NCBI RefSeq assembly: GCF_051106095.1
Contig: NC_135785.1
Coordinates: 224,621,045-224,685,044, forward strand
Direction: 5' to 3'
Length of the DNA: 64,000 bases
From: Pogona vitticeps
Lineage: Eukaryota; Chordata; Lepidosauria; Squamata; Agamidae
The position numbers and the translations under genes were made by a program. Positions 45,831-58,321 of the stretch are shown one piece after another. Each line of letters opens with the position of its first letter. Position 1 is the first letter of the stretch. The notes below the pieces were generated by a model. That model was not told the origin of the DNA. It made no database searches and saw only the letters and a list, made by a program, of their open reading frames with translations.

Positions 45831-48800
45831 TTTTCTCAGCACTGCAGAATTCCATAGTACAGTATCACCTATTCTGCATGTACCTAGCTATATAGGAGGG
45901 TAGGTATGTAACACTTCAAAGTTCTATGGGGTTATTTGTTTACTTAGATGTCTATTGATGAACTTTACAAATGTAGCTTAACAGAATGAGTCTTTTCATA
46001 TTCACAGTTATAGAACAAAGAACACGAGCAATTATAACAATAAAATGTTACAATTTGTGCACTTGAGTCCTAGGTGACAGACAGCACAATACAGAAACTG
46101 TTTTTAGAATTGCGAAGTTCAAATATACCTTTGAATTCAAATTCAAATAAAAATTCAAGACTTCTCCCTCAAGTGTGTTGGGTGTACAGTAAATAAAAGA
46201 ATCAACTCCATATATGTAGTCTTCAAAACCCTTAACTAAAATCTATTCAATTCTATGCATGAATTCACTATGTGGATTCCCTCCTCCAACAGAAACATTA
46301 TAGAAATTATACCTATACTGAGTTGGCAAAGGCCCCTACAGTTTCAGCAGCAACAGCAACTTCGGTCTCCAGTTTCCCTCCTCTTTCTAACTCAGACCTC
46401 TTACTCAGAGCCTTGCTCTTTCTTATTCCCACACCTTTGGGTTGAAACAATATTTCATAGGGGTTAAAACTACATTGGCATTTAGCCAGCTGTTTGGTTC
46501 CTTGTGGAGGTGGGCTGGTTCACTCTTTTTGCCAGTGATCAGAGAACGTCTTTGCTAGAGTGAACCAGCCCATCCCCAGAATGTTCCTACCCACACTTTT
46601 CTGGGTCCCCGTCAGGGGTTACTGTTTTTTTCCATGTGGCTAGGATTGCTCACTTCTGCTTCGTTTTCAGCATGTGTGATCACTGGGATCAGACCAAAGC
46701 AAGCTTCCTGCTTTATTTTGTGGCTGATTTCAATTTCTGCATATCATTAATGGTTTAAAGAGAGAGCTTGATCACTTAATGATATGGGTAACTGAAAAAC
46801 TTCCTTTCTCTGCTCCAAGGAGCAGAGGCGGGAATCTAATATTTTAAAACTAATTAGGGCAGTGCTGACGTGTTGTACCGTTTAAAAAAAAATAGAAAGC
46901 TTCCTCCTGGAAATGGGAGGAGGATAAGGTTTTTTTCTTCTTCTGTTTACAGTCCAGGAAGTCAAGTTGCTCTGCCCTGTTACTTCAAATTTAATATATA
47001 TATATATTTTAAAAATATAACACATCAGTGCTGCACTAATTGACGCTTTAAAAAATTCATGGGGCACAAAAAGGAGGCTTTTAATTCGGCTTTTAAAAAA
47101 AAGCTTTTCTTTTCTTTTAACAGCTTCAGGATGCAGACCAAATATGATTGCTATGCTACATAGATGCAAAGATCGCATCACGTGGCATGCAGGTTCTCTA
47201 CTAAACCTTAAGCAACCCTGTTTAGCCCACACCAGCTCTCTGCAAAGGAAAATGTAGTCAAGCTCTATGTATTGTTCATTCATTAGTTGCCTTATAACCA
47301 ATTCAGATAATTTGTTATTAGGTAAATCACTTGGAAATTTTGAATTTGCATGTAGAACTGCAGTAGTGCAAATTGTCTTTTCCAAAGTGGTATCCTTTTA
47401 GTTCTTTTACATATATTCTAGAGATGTTTAATTTCTGAAGAGTACACAATTTTATCTGATTTTTTTTAATATACTATAGTATGAAAGAAAAGAAAGAACC
47501 AAGAAGAAGCAATTTTTTTCTTTTTAAATCCTTCTTCAACAATCTTATTTTAGCTGCCCTAGTTATTTTTAAAGCGTTAATAACATGCTTCTATTTCTTT
47601 TCCACAAAGTAGCTCAGATTGAGACAGGATAAATAAAGCCAGGTTCTAAATGTAAGTCCTTTAAAATGCTCTTAGTGGCTGTAGTTGGAAGTCTGCTTTA
47701 AAACCACTACAGAACTGCTCTGCTCTACGGTGTCTTCTTTTTTGATGCATGGAACAAAACAGGCTAGATCATCTCCAAACAACTAGGATCCATTACCTGT
47801 TCCTTTGTCTCCTCAAGGAAACAACTAGGAGCAAGAATGTCTGCACAAATAATTCAGGAGCAGGGGGAAGGGGCAAATGATACCTATGAATAATTGACCC
47901 AGCTGTGTTCTTTGCCCATGCACATTTAAATAAATATCAGGCTCAGGATTCAGGTGCAGGATGTGCACTGTCTTGCTCCCTCCCAGGTACTCACAGATAG
48001 CAGTGTGGCCACATACTGCAGTCTTAGTCATGTGGATTACTGTACATGGAATCCAGAAAATCTGCACAGTTCATACAGGTAGCAGAATACAGCTGGTTTC
48101 CTTGCAGGAGCTGGAGTAACTTGGCACAATGATGTGATTGTACACAGTTGCAATTAAAGGCTGAGTCTCTAAGACTCTCCTAAAATAGCCAGTTAAATGG
48201 ACTTTACCCTTTTTCTGCCACACCTGCATGAGAAAGGTAGAGGAGGTGCAAAGCTTGGTTGCCAACCAAAGCACCAACTGGATAAGCTCTAGCTGGTGCT
48301 TTCGCTGGGAAGTCCAGGAGATTAGGAGGTGCAGTCATGATTCTGATGTTTTTCTTACCATGGAACAGTTGGTGTAGGGAGGAATGTGTCCCTCCAGACC
48401 AGGAGCATTCCTCCCCCCTGCCCTAAAAGTAATAGGATCAAATGGTTCTGTTAGTTTCAATGAAATTTAATCAGAATTTCAGAACTATTAGTGAACTACG
48501 CTTTTTAAAACACAGTTTGAGGTTGGGCAAAATGTCTCTTGGATCACTAAACAGTTACGAATAAAATTAGTTTTCAGATTGTCCAGAACTCTTCATCTGG
48601 TGAAAATGGTATAAAACGTGAGGTGAAGGCAAATACTGTAACTGAAGAATTGGGCTAGAATGCCCTTTTTGGTCATGAAGCCAGACTGCCAATAAGACAA
48701 CGTGGAGTTTAGATTCTATACAGGTTAAATGTTAGCAATGGTATCATTCTGTAGCCTTTCCCTCCTCTGCAGACAAATGGCTGGCTTCCCTTCCTACATT

Positions 48801-49156
48801 GGCAGATCTTCCCATAGCTTTTGGGGGAAAGGCAATGTGTCTTTGTGAGCATACAATGGAAATGTGCAATGTGCACTTGCCAGGGCAACTTAATTCATAT
48901 AACTCTCAAGGTACTGTGTAACTCAGTGCACAGCAGCAAATACCTGCTGTTGCACTATTGGAACTAAGCTCCAGATTGCATTACACCACTGTAAAAATGT
49001 GATAGAGTTTCAGCCAGACTCTCAGTCAAAAGAGGAGAATGCATCTTGGTGTTCCACTGGATTAAAGAGTCAACAAATTATTATTATTTTTAATTTTTAT
49101 ATCCTTGACCTGCTCTACCACTGACAGCAATTTTCAGACATGAAAGAATCCTCCCT
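45831..49156. other. Upstream flank of PLCXD2
   Basis: No gene called. A minus-strand open frame of 167 codons at 46882-47385 has no motif, is interrupted by A/T tracts and looks like chance. Repeat-poor sequence at 46700-47400 with homeodomain-like words may be a conserved element. A perfect hairpin lies at 46511-46572. Confidence 0.4.
46511..46572. repeat. Perfect 16-bp inverted repeat, 30-base loop
   Basis: TGGGCTGGTTCACTCT at 46511-46526 and its exact reverse complement at 46557-46572. Confidence 0.95.
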
Positions 49157-49662
49157 GTCAGGGTTCAGTAGAAAAGGCACCAGGACTCAGTGCAGAGCAA
49201 GACCACAGGAACAAGTTAGAAAGAACCCCACAGCCGAAACAGACACCAACCAGCTAAGGTTTCCTGTCGAAACAGCAGCCAAGTACCGTAGAAGGATAAC
49301 GCAAATCATGGTCAGACAGTTCAGGAGTTGAAGTCAGGAGGAACAGTGTCAAGGCAGTAGGGTCCAGTGACATGAGAAGCAAGGCAGGAACAAGCAGCCA
49401 GGCCAGGAACCACCAGGCAAAGCAGGAACAAGGAGCTTGGCAAGGCCAGAAACCATTGTTGCTGCGGGACAGGTCAGAAGGCAAAGCCTGTTCTCATATA
49501 GCCCAGTCTTCAGATTCCACAGGTGGCACCCCTGAGGAGCTGGGCAAGAGCTGCAGGGAAAGGACCCAGTCCTGCAGTCTCTAAAGCAGTTCTCCCCAGA
49601 GGGATGGGGCCAATCCTGCATGCACTAAGGTTGCATGGTTCTGGCATGGTCCCAGTCCTGAC
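49157..49662. mobile_element. Unclassified repeat bounded by TGTCAGG/CCTGACA, possible fossil LTR
   Basis: A GC-richer block of about 506 bp starting TGTCAGGG and ending CCTGACA, with AG-rich repeating AGGCAGGAACAAG words and a TATA-like TCTCATATAG. The TG...CA ends and the TATA-like box fit a solo LTR, but no convincing target duplication is seen. A terminal-inverted DNA element is as likely. Confidence 0.4.
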
Positions 49663-49792
49663 ACCCCAGTCCTTCCCTTCCCTACCTGTCCCAAATACCT
49701 CTTCAGGACCAAAGGGATACTTAGAAATCCCTGGAATCAGGGGGAGGGAAAGTAACAAGAAAGACTTATTTTTCTCAAAATGACCAGGGTTG

Positions 49793-52005
49793 ATTGTTGT
49801 TGTTTAGTTGTTAAGTCATGGCCGACTCTTTGTGACCCCACGCCAGACCCTCCTGTCTTCCACTGCCTCCAGGGGTTTGGTCAAATTCAAGTTGGTTGCT
49901 TCAGTGTCACTGTCCAACCATAGCTTTGACTATGCGGACCTTTGTTGGTAAGGTGATGTCTCTGCTTTTTAAGATGCTGTCTGGGTTTGTCATTGCTTTC
50001 CTCCCAAGAAGCAGGCGTCTTTTAATTTCATGGCTGTTGTCACCATCTGCAGTGATCATGGAGCCCAAGAAGGTAAAATCTATCACTACCTCCATATCTT
50101 CCCTTTCTATTTGCCAGGAGGTGATGGGACCAGTGGCCATTATCTTAGGTTTTTTTGATGTTGAGCTTCAGACCTTTTTTGGCGCTCTCCTCTTTCACCC
50201 TCATTACAAGGTTCTTTAATTCCTCCTCACTTTTGCCATCAGAGTGGTATCATCTGCATATCTGAGGTAATTGATATTTCTTCCAACAATCTTAATTCTG
50301 GTTTGGGATTCCTTCAGTCCAGTCTTTTTCATGATGTATTCTGCATATAACTTAAATAAGCAGGGAGACAATATACAGCCTTGTCGTACTCCTTTTCCAA
50401 TTTTGAATCAATCAGTTGTTCCATATCGAGTTCTAACTGTTGCTTCCTGTCCCTCATATAGATTTCTCAGGAGATAGATAAGGTGGTCAGGCACTCCCAT
50501 TTCTTTAAGGACTTGCCATTGTTTGTTGTGGTCCACACAATCAAATGCTTTGGCATAGTCAATGAAGCAGAAGTAGATGTTTTTCTGGAACTCTATGGCT
50601 CTCTCCATAATCCAGTGCATTTTGGCAATTTGGTCTCTAATTACTCTGTCTCTTTGAAATCCAGCTTGTACTTCTGGGAGTTCTCAGTCCACATACTGCT
50701 GAAGCCTACCTTGTAGGATTTTGAGCATAACCTTGCTAGTATGTGAAATGAGTGCAATTGTACGGTAGTTGGAGCATTTTTTTGGCACTGTCCTTCATTG
50801 GGATTGGGATGTAGACTGATATTTTCCAATCCTCTGGCCACAGCGGAGTTTTCCAAACTTGCTGGCATATTGAGTGTAGCACCTTAATATTGTTGTCTTT
50901 TAAGATTTTAAATAGTTCAACTGGAATGCCATCACCTCCACTGATGTTGTTAGCCATGCTTTCTAAGGCCCACTTGACTTCACTCTCCAGGACATCTCGT
51001 TCAAGGTCAGCAACCACACTATCTGGGTTGTCCAGGACATCCAGATCTTTCTGGTATACTTCCTCTTTGTATTCTTGCCACCTCTTCTTGATGTCTTCTG
51101 CTTTTGTGAGGTCCCTTCCATTTTTGTCCTTTATCATGTCCATCTTTGTACAAAATGTTCCTTTCATATTTCTAATTTTCTTGAACAAATATCTGATTTT
51201 TCCCTTTCTATTATTTTCCTCTATATCTTTGCACTCTTCATTTAAGAACACCCTCTTGTCTCTTCTTGCTATTCTTTGGAAGTCTGCATTCAATTTTCTG
51301 TAACTTTCCCTATCCCCCTTGCATTTTGTTTTCCTTCTTTTCTCTGCTATTTGTAAGGCCTTGTTGGACAGCTAGTTTGCTTTCTTTCATTTCCTTTTCT
51401 TTGGGATGGTTTTCGTTGCTGCCTCCTGTACAACGTTATGAGCCTCCATCCATTGTTCTTCAGAAACTCTGACCACCAAGTCCAGTTCCTTAAATCTGTT
51501 CTTCACTTCCACTGTGTATTTATAAGGGATTTGGTTTTTAGATTATACCTGACTAGCCCAGTGTTTTTTCCTATTTTCTTCAGTTTAAACTTGAGTTTTG
51601 CTATAAGAAGCTGATGATCAGAGCCACAATCAGCTCCAAGTCTTATTTTTCTTGACTGTATAGAGCTTCTCCATCTTTGGGTGCAGAGCATATAATCAAT
51701 CTGATTTTGGTATTTCCCATCTGGTGATGTCCATGTGTAGAGTCACCTCTCGTGTTGTTGGAAAAGAGTGTTTGTGATGACCAACTTGTTCTCTTGACAA
51801 AACTCTATTAGCCTTTGCCCTGCTTTGTTTAGAATTCCAAGGCCAAACTTTCATGTTGTTCCTTTCTTTTCTTGACTCCCTACTTTAGCATTCCAGTCCC
51901 CTAGAATGAGAAGAACATCTTTCTTTGGTGTCAGTTCTAGAACGTGTTGGAAGTCTTCATAGAATTGGTCAATTTCAGCCAGGGTTGATGACATAATCCA
52001 AATGT
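49793..52005 (-). mobile_element. Bov-B (RTE) LINE, 5'-truncated, decayed
   Basis: On the minus strand in order: FYEDFQHVLELTPKKD and GDWNAKVG-like end of the endonuclease (about 51880-51990), LCTQRWRSSIQSRKIRLGAD (51620-51690), IRYLFKKIRNMKGTF (51150-51220), ISGGDGIPVELFK (50910-50950), FIDYAKAFDCVDHNKQW (50510-50580), and FTFLGSMITADGDNSHEIKR with KSRDITLPTKVRIVKAMV (49920-50075). The 3' end reads GGTCACAAAGAGTCGGCCAT and GACTTAACAACTAAACAACA. About 2.2 kb of a 3.2-3.3 kb element remains, with several frame changes. Bov-B is abundant in squamates and is the known partner of Sauria SINEs. Confidence 0.95.
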
Positions 52006-52867
52006 TGTAATATGATGTTGCGCAATTCTGTTCTGGTCATTTGCTAATATGTTGCTTATAGCCTACCATTTGGGAATAATGAATTTCAATAGTGATGTCC
52101 TCATTACTGGAATTAAGCACATGAAGTTAAATGTCTCCTGGGATATTTTTCCAGCCTTTTCAATGATGCTGTGGCTTTGTTAGCCTTACTGAAGAAGCAC
52201 TCAAACATTTTTAAGAGAACCATCTTTGTTGCATTCTGAGATGGCTGGTGAATCCTCCTGTAGCTTAACCTGATGCTCAGAACCGTTCACATATTATGTT
52301 TGTCATCATTAGATTTATTACACCATTTCATAGTCATGTTCAGAAAATGTCTCACATTCCTTATTCAGTAATCTGATCACTGGGGATCATTTTAAAATAA
52401 GTAATAGACATGGGATTTTGGATGGGAGCCCAGTCTTAGTATAATGAAGGGCATGTGTACTTGCCAAAATGTTTCGGGAGTTTTTTTTCACTGAAGCAGG
52501 ATTGCTATGTCTAGTCTACAAATTGTGATGAAGCCAGTTTCAGAGATGGATCCTGTTGCACTGTTGTCTGCTACACCGCTATTTAAGAATGGATTTAGAT
52601 GACCAATTTTCACTCTCTTCATTGGGATGAATGTGTAAAATGGTTGTGCGCAGAGTCCAATATGCACTGGAAAACTCTATGGTCGCTTGTTTATTTAAAA
52701 AACAAGACTGTACTCTGGATCTGCTTCACAATGACAAAAACTCATACACTATAGAAAAAGAAATGAACACGGAGGAGTCAAACTACATGAGACACACAGT
52801 CAGTGGTTAGAAGATGGCAGAGATTTGTCATGTGACTGAAAAAAATAAATCGTGTAAATGAATGTGG

Positions 52868-52965
52868 AGAAATTTGATGATTTTGGACTATAACTCCCAG
52901 AATTCCAAAGGTAGCTACATGAGGCTGACTAGGGAATTCTGGAAGTTATAGTCTATAAAAACAAA
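52868..52965. mobile_element. hAT-like palindromic MITE fragment
   Basis: GGACTATAACTCCCAGAATT and AATTCTGGAAGTTATAGTCT form inverted arms around a short centre. Confidence 0.65.
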
Positions 52966-53249
52966 TCTGCTTATCAAGGTTTACTTTTGTGACATCAATA
53001 CGACATCAAGGTTTTTATAATGGATTCTTGCATTGGAATATACAAAATGTTTCTAAACTCTGTTCAGCTTGTAGGTAGTGGCAGAACTCAGGTTGCAATC
53101 TTGGGGGTAATGGCAAAAGCTTTTCCCCAACCCTATGAACCAGCACACCTCTACGTTGAAGAAACCAGTGTGTGTGGGTGTGATAGACTGATAGCCAGGT
53201 GGGATTGAGCATTTTATCTATCCTGTCTATTGTCACTAATCTTCTAGAC

Positions 53250-53436
53250 CAGCCATTCTCAACCTGTTTTTGGCCATGGCCATAAACACAATATGAAAGA
53301 AATACAGGCTTAATCAGGATTCTATAAGTCACATACCTTATAAGCTGGTGTGCGAAGAATTGTTTCTAGTCTGCGGCCCTCTTCAAATGTGTCAGAAGCC
53401 CCCAGGGGGTCATATGACCCCCACTGAGAATGGCTG
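53250..53436. mobile_element. hAT element, 187 bp, perfect terminal repeats
   Basis: CAGCCATTCTCA at the left end and TGAGAATGGCTG at the right are exact inverted repeats. Flanks TTCTAGAC and GCATAGAC share five of eight bases, a worn 8-bp duplication. The interior has TGCGGCCCTCTTCAAATG and CCCAGGGGGTCATATGACCC. Confidence 0.75.
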
Positions 53437-55234
53437 GCATAGACCACTTCATTCTTCAAGGAAATAGTGTATTTCTTTTGTTGTTCTTCTGAAATGGATG
53501 GACAGCTTTGTGGGTCCCTCTGGCTTGGTCTTGAGCGCTCTTGCACACAGAAAAGACTGCAATGTGAGCTTCTATATTTGAGTTTATTTTATCCTGTTTT
53601 ATCTTGAACAGACTTTGTGGAACCATATATGTAATTTTTCCCTTTGATCTTACGAGAGAACCATTCTTTGCTCTTACTGGACGCATAGCTGTAACTCACC
53701 TTACTAGCCTGCTTTGTTCTGCTAACGTAATTAGTATAATTTTCTATCCATGAAGAGGTTTTCAGTCTCTTTCTTCCACACATACTTCATTGATTCCTAA
53801 ATGACACCAGGAAGGTATGGGAGGTTGAAACCACCTCAACCCAGTATGCTGAAAAGTTACATGTGTGTTTAGGCACTCCTGTAAGCTCATGCACATAAGT
53901 GGTCCTCAGGCTCCCAGCCTTTGTGGTTGAAACGATTGCATAGCACTCTTCTGTACATTCATGTTTCATGTACACAATGGACTCTCAATGAAAAGAAGAG
54001 CTTCAGTGTTAATTCCACATTATAACATGCTAAGGTTTCGAGTCAAATAATATAGGTAGCACATTATTGGAAGAAGATAAAACCCTGGGCAACAAGACTT
54101 GCAAATGAAGCCCATGTTTACATCCTGATGACCAATCATTAAGCAGAGGAAGCTAACTGTCTTCCTCAGAAGACAAATACCTGGGTAATGTGCTTCAGCT
54201 GGAAAAAGCACTGGCAAAAGAAATACTCAAGGTCCCAGCAGGCTATTCCACCCAGAGACATGGGATAAGTCCCTGGCCTTTGCAGAGGACCAAATGATGG
54301 TGGAGGGTCTAAAAAGCCATATATGCCTTAGAACATTGATGTCTCAAAGTGCAGGACCACAGAGCACAGCTGAGACAAAACACCTGTCTCTGTCAAGGAC
54401 ATCTCAGCTATAGCAAATAACTGAAGATCTGTGAAGGGGAGCCACCCACACCATACCAGGTAAATACAGAACACAAACACAAACCAACTTGCCAAAATGG
54501 AGAGTCCTCCCTCATCTGACCTGGCCCATTTATGGACTCTGCTTCTGGCTGCTTCCTCTTTGGATTACCAACATGGTATGCTGGTAATTTATGGACTTCC
54601 TCAGACTTTGGACTATGATTACTCCCTGAACTCTTGTAACATCTTGTCCTTGTAAGACTTGGATTTCCTTCACTGAGCTTATCTCCTGCCTTGCCAGCAT
54701 TTAACAACCTGAAAATGGGACAGCAGTTTGGAAGACACTGGAGCTGAGAAAGCTCACGTTATGACAGTCAGTTATCTTTTAGCATCCCACTTCTAATGAC
54801 AAGCTCTCTGTTCAGATTTCCTTCAAGGCATTTAGATTTCTTTGGTTGAACAATATCAGGAAGAATAATAGACTCTATTGGCTGTACTTTCTATGGGAAC
54901 ACAGAAAAACTGAAATGGGAACATTGTGTGTATGTGTATACACATGCATGCAGTACAAACCGTAAAAGTGCAAAGAATATTAGGCATGCAGTAGGACCTC
55001 AGCTGTTGTTCAGATGAAATCTCACCCAGCAGGCATCAAAAAGAATCTCCTGTTCCCAGTGGCCTGCTATTTGGACTCTACTTAGTCAGCTTGTTTATGA
55101 CTCTCACAGTTCAACACATTTTCCGCTTTCAATATCAGCTGCCAGTGCATCAGTGGAAGGAAAAAAACCTGAATGTATTGTGACATATCATATTCTGAAT
55201 GTGTACACACATACATTGATTTCTATGTTTGGTT

Positions 55235-55357
55235 TTCAAAAATTGTAGATGACAGAATACTGCTAGCTGACAGTTTAGAAGACTTGCAAAGATTGGTCAG
55301 TAAAGTCAGTGAAATAAGAACACTGTCTAAAAATGAATGTTAACGAGCTAAGACCAT
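55235..55357 (+). mobile_element. RTE-like LINE (LINE C), part before nested insertion
   Basis: Plus-strand translation gives VDDRILLADSLEDLQRLVSK and VSEIRTLSKNEC, the palm region around a degenerate (Y/F)ADD box of an RTE-type reverse transcriptase. It is cut at 55357 by the LINE that follows. Confidence 0.7.
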
Positions 55358-56377
55358 CCTTGTAGGCATCCTTCACTCTTCAGAGACTATGGTAACGTGC
55401 CCTGAATAGAGGTCTTGGAACAGGATCTAGTATGGCTGAGAAGGCCAATATGAGAGTGACAATCCCTTCCGCACTGAAGACAAATACAATCTGTCCCATG
55501 GCGAGCTCCCTGATTTTGCTAGTTTCAGGACTGCCTCTTTGCCTTGGCCTGCTGAACAAGTGCCTCTTCAAATTGGGAGGGACCATGCTGCACTGCCTGC
55601 CTCGAGGCTGAATGCTCAGATGTGAAGGTTTCCCATCTGTTGAAATCCATTCCTAAGGCCTTCAGATCCCGCTTGCAGATATTCTTGTATTGCAGCTGTG
55701 GTCTCCCTCTGAGATGCTTTCCATGCACTAATTCTCCACACAGGAGATCTTTTGGAATCCGACCATCAGCCATTCTCACAACATGCCCGAGCCAATGTAG
55801 ATGTTGCTGTTTCAGTAATGTATATATGCTAAAAATTCCAGCTCGTTCTAAGACTACTCTATTTGGAACTTTGTCCTGCCAAGTGATACCAAAAATGCGT
55901 TGGAGACAACGCATATGAAACATGTTCAGCTTCCTCTCCTGCTATGCACAAAGGGTCCAGGACTCACTGCAGTACAGGAGTGTGCTCAGGACACAGGCTC
56001 TATAGACCTGGATCTTGGTGTATGCCGTCAGCTTCTTATTGAGCCATACTCTCTTTGTGAGTCTACAGAACATAGTAGCTGCTTTGCCAATGCATTTATC
56101 CAGCTCAATGTCTAGGGAGATAGTGTCAGAGATTGTTGAGCCAAGGTACACGAAATCATGAACAACCTCCAATTCTTGTGTAGAGATGGTAATAGAGGGA
56201 GGTGAGTCTACGCCCCAGCCCGTGACTTGTGTTTTCTTCAGGCTGATTGTTATTCCAAAATCTTGGCAGGCCTTACTAAAACGATTCATAAGTTGATGGA
56301 GGTTTTCAGCAGAATGGGCAACAATAGCTGCATCATTGGCGAAATGGAATCCTGCATGCATTTCAGCTGGACTTTGG
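55358..56377 (-). mobile_element. LINE B, second copy, inserted in another LINE, 9-bp target duplication
   Basis: On the minus strand: HFANDAAIVAHSAENLHQL (catalytic-site ADD is NDA), SLKKTQVTGWGVDSPPS, FVYLGSTISDTISLD, RACVLSTLLYCSESWTLCA, then in another frame HMRCLQRIFGITWQDKVPNR, DGRIPKDLLCGELV, and a 3' UTR ending GTTACCATAGTCTCTGAAGA and GTGAAGGATGCC. TAAGACCAT flanks it at 55349-55357 and 56378-56386. It is 5'-truncated, about 1.0 kb, and unlike the copy at 14483 has its 3' UTR. Confidence 0.92.
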
Positions 56378-56990
56378 TAAGACCATGGTAAGCACTACAA
56401 AGCACACAAGCCAAGAAATGCAATTAAAGATCCAAACTAAATATGCAGATCATGTTGGCAAATGTAAGTGCCTTGGAATTTGGTTTAACGAAGAGTAGAG
56501 TAATAGACATGCAATCAAAGTCAGAGCCATCTTCCTTGAGGTGAAGAATGTACTAGGCAACAAAAACTCTGCAATAGGGATGTCTACTGTTCAATGTACA
56601 GAGCTTCAATGTTCATTGCACAGTGCTATGTATACTCAGTTCTACTGTCTAGTATGGAATCATGGGCTTTTATCTTTTGTAAAAAAAATACAGAAGCATT
56701 TGAAATGCAGATGTATTGCAGGTTGTTAAACATTCCTTGCACTGAGTGGGTAAAAATTAAGAAGTACTAGAGTGAATAAATAAAAAAACAGGAAATCATT
56801 TTTTTTAAAATGCAAAAAGCTGAAATACTTTGATCATCTAACTGAAAAATGGAAAGTACAGATTGTTGTATTCAATGTCAAAATAACCATGAAGATGTTC
56901 AGTCTCTGACAGGAAGAAACAGAAAGCCTAGGACTGAGAAATGTAATAGAAATGCAATAGATCTAGCACAGTGATGGATTTAGCAGTGGA
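56378..56990 (+). mobile_element. RTE-like LINE (LINE C), part after nested insertion
   Basis: Continuation of 55235-55357. Plus-strand translation in shifting frames gives CKCLGIWFNEE, RAIFLEVKNVLGNKNSAIG and FEMQMYCRLLNIPCTEWVK, the region after the catalytic box where RTE-type elements have YLGTWI-, a VLCN- stretch and an EAFEMWCYRR- stretch. It is heavily mutated and older than the LINE inside it. Confidence 0.65.
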
Positions 56991-58184
56991 AGCTGGATTG
57001 CTTTTTTTAGAGAGATGACAACTACAGATCTTGACAGTAACTTATAAAGTTATTGGCAGGTGACAGGTAAATCCTCATGAACTGGGATCCAGACTTTCCT
57101 GAAGTTGCAGCTCATCACCCTCCACTTGCAGGAGACCAATGAACATGATGACAAACAAAGCTAGAATACTCTACCCACAAGTATTCCACATGTTACCCCC
57201 AAGCAGTCATTCTCTAATATAATGTTGGCAACATGGCGACACAAGGATAACTATCCTCCTTCATCAATTCCTCCATGTGAGCAGGGATGAGTCTGTAGAG
57301 GAGATGTTGCTGCTTGTTTGCAGGCTCTGCATATGAACAAAAACCCTGGAAAATAAAGATTCTTGCTTGCTTGTACAGCGAGCATGTGAGTAGCAACTTC
57401 TCCTCCTGAGACTTGTCTTTGCTCAAATGGAGAAAATGACACAACAGATGGGCAGGGCTAGCTACTCCCCTCCAACCATGTTTCAGAAGTTAAGGAATGA
57501 TTGAATATGCCTTTTGTCCTAAGCAAGAGTAACAGGAGATTTTGGCATTCAGGTATACATAATACGCGCAGAATGTAATCAGAGAGAATGGATGGAACAG
57601 GAAAGCAAATTTTTCATTAATTTTCCAGGGTGTAACTGGCAGAGTTATAACTAGGAGGGGTGACCAGCCTTTGATCCTGGGCACTGGAATTTAGAGAATG
57701 CAAAGAAAATGACTGTTGGAAGGGAGCAGACCCAGCCCTTGGTATTTGTTGGTGGAAGTCCTGCTGTGGACTTGCATGCTCAGAGTGTATGTACTACCTC
57801 CAACCATTCCACTTGGGTGGAATGAAATACAAAACAGCATGGAACCCATGTGGCCATTATTTACTGAGACATCCCTCCCTCTTTTCTGTACATGAACCAA
57901 TCTCACATGACTTGAGCTGGATGAAGAGTTCCATCCAGGCTTCACTGAAACAGTGAAGTCCCACCCACAAAAATGGGTATCTGTGTTTCTAGCAATTGAA
58001 TTAGTCTGTTGCCGCAAAAAATAACAACATCTTCTGGCACATCTTTCCACTTCAGCACGTGCATGGAGTGAATTCTCAGTAGGCAGGTCATGTCTGTTTA
58101 CTAATGCTGCATTCCATGCATTTGAAGAAACGTGTTGCAGATCCTGAAAGGCTATGCCAGATAAAAGCTGTTAGTCCCCTAGAT
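56991..58184. other. Upstream flank, nothing recognised
   Basis: Short open frames only, with no repeat that I can name. Confidence 0.45.
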
Positions 58185-58321
58185 CAGTGGTCCCCAACCT
58201 TCGGCCTCCAGAGGTTCTTGGACTACAACTCCCAGGAGCCTACACCAACCACCTCTTCTGGCCAGGATTTCTGGGAGTTGAAGTCCAAGAACCTCTGGAG
58301 GCCCAAGGTTGAGGACCACTG
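58185..58321. mobile_element. hAT MITE, 137 bp, 8-bp target duplication with one mismatch
   Basis: It starts CAGTGGTCCCCAACCTTCGG and ends CCCAAGGTTGAGGACCACTG. Flanks are CCCTAGAT (58177-58184) and CTCTAGAT (58322-58329). Same family as 27013-27148. Confidence 0.93.

Larger units (their letters stand above)
52006..55234. other. Upstream flank, two hAT relics, no gene
   Basis: Apart from the hAT-like elements at 52868-52965 and 53250-53436 I recognise nothing. Minus-strand open frames at 53322-53783 lack motifs. Confidence 0.45.

Noticed and set aside
46882-47385. Minus-strand 167-codon open frame upstream of PLCXD2
   Set aside because: No domain, no splice sites, A/T-run-derived residues. 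Kept only as part of a possible conserved block.
53456-53783. Minus-strand frames resembling a basic protein (KEWFSRKIKGK)
   Set aside because: Three overlapping frames without motifs or splice signals; the sequence is AT-rich and unremarkable.
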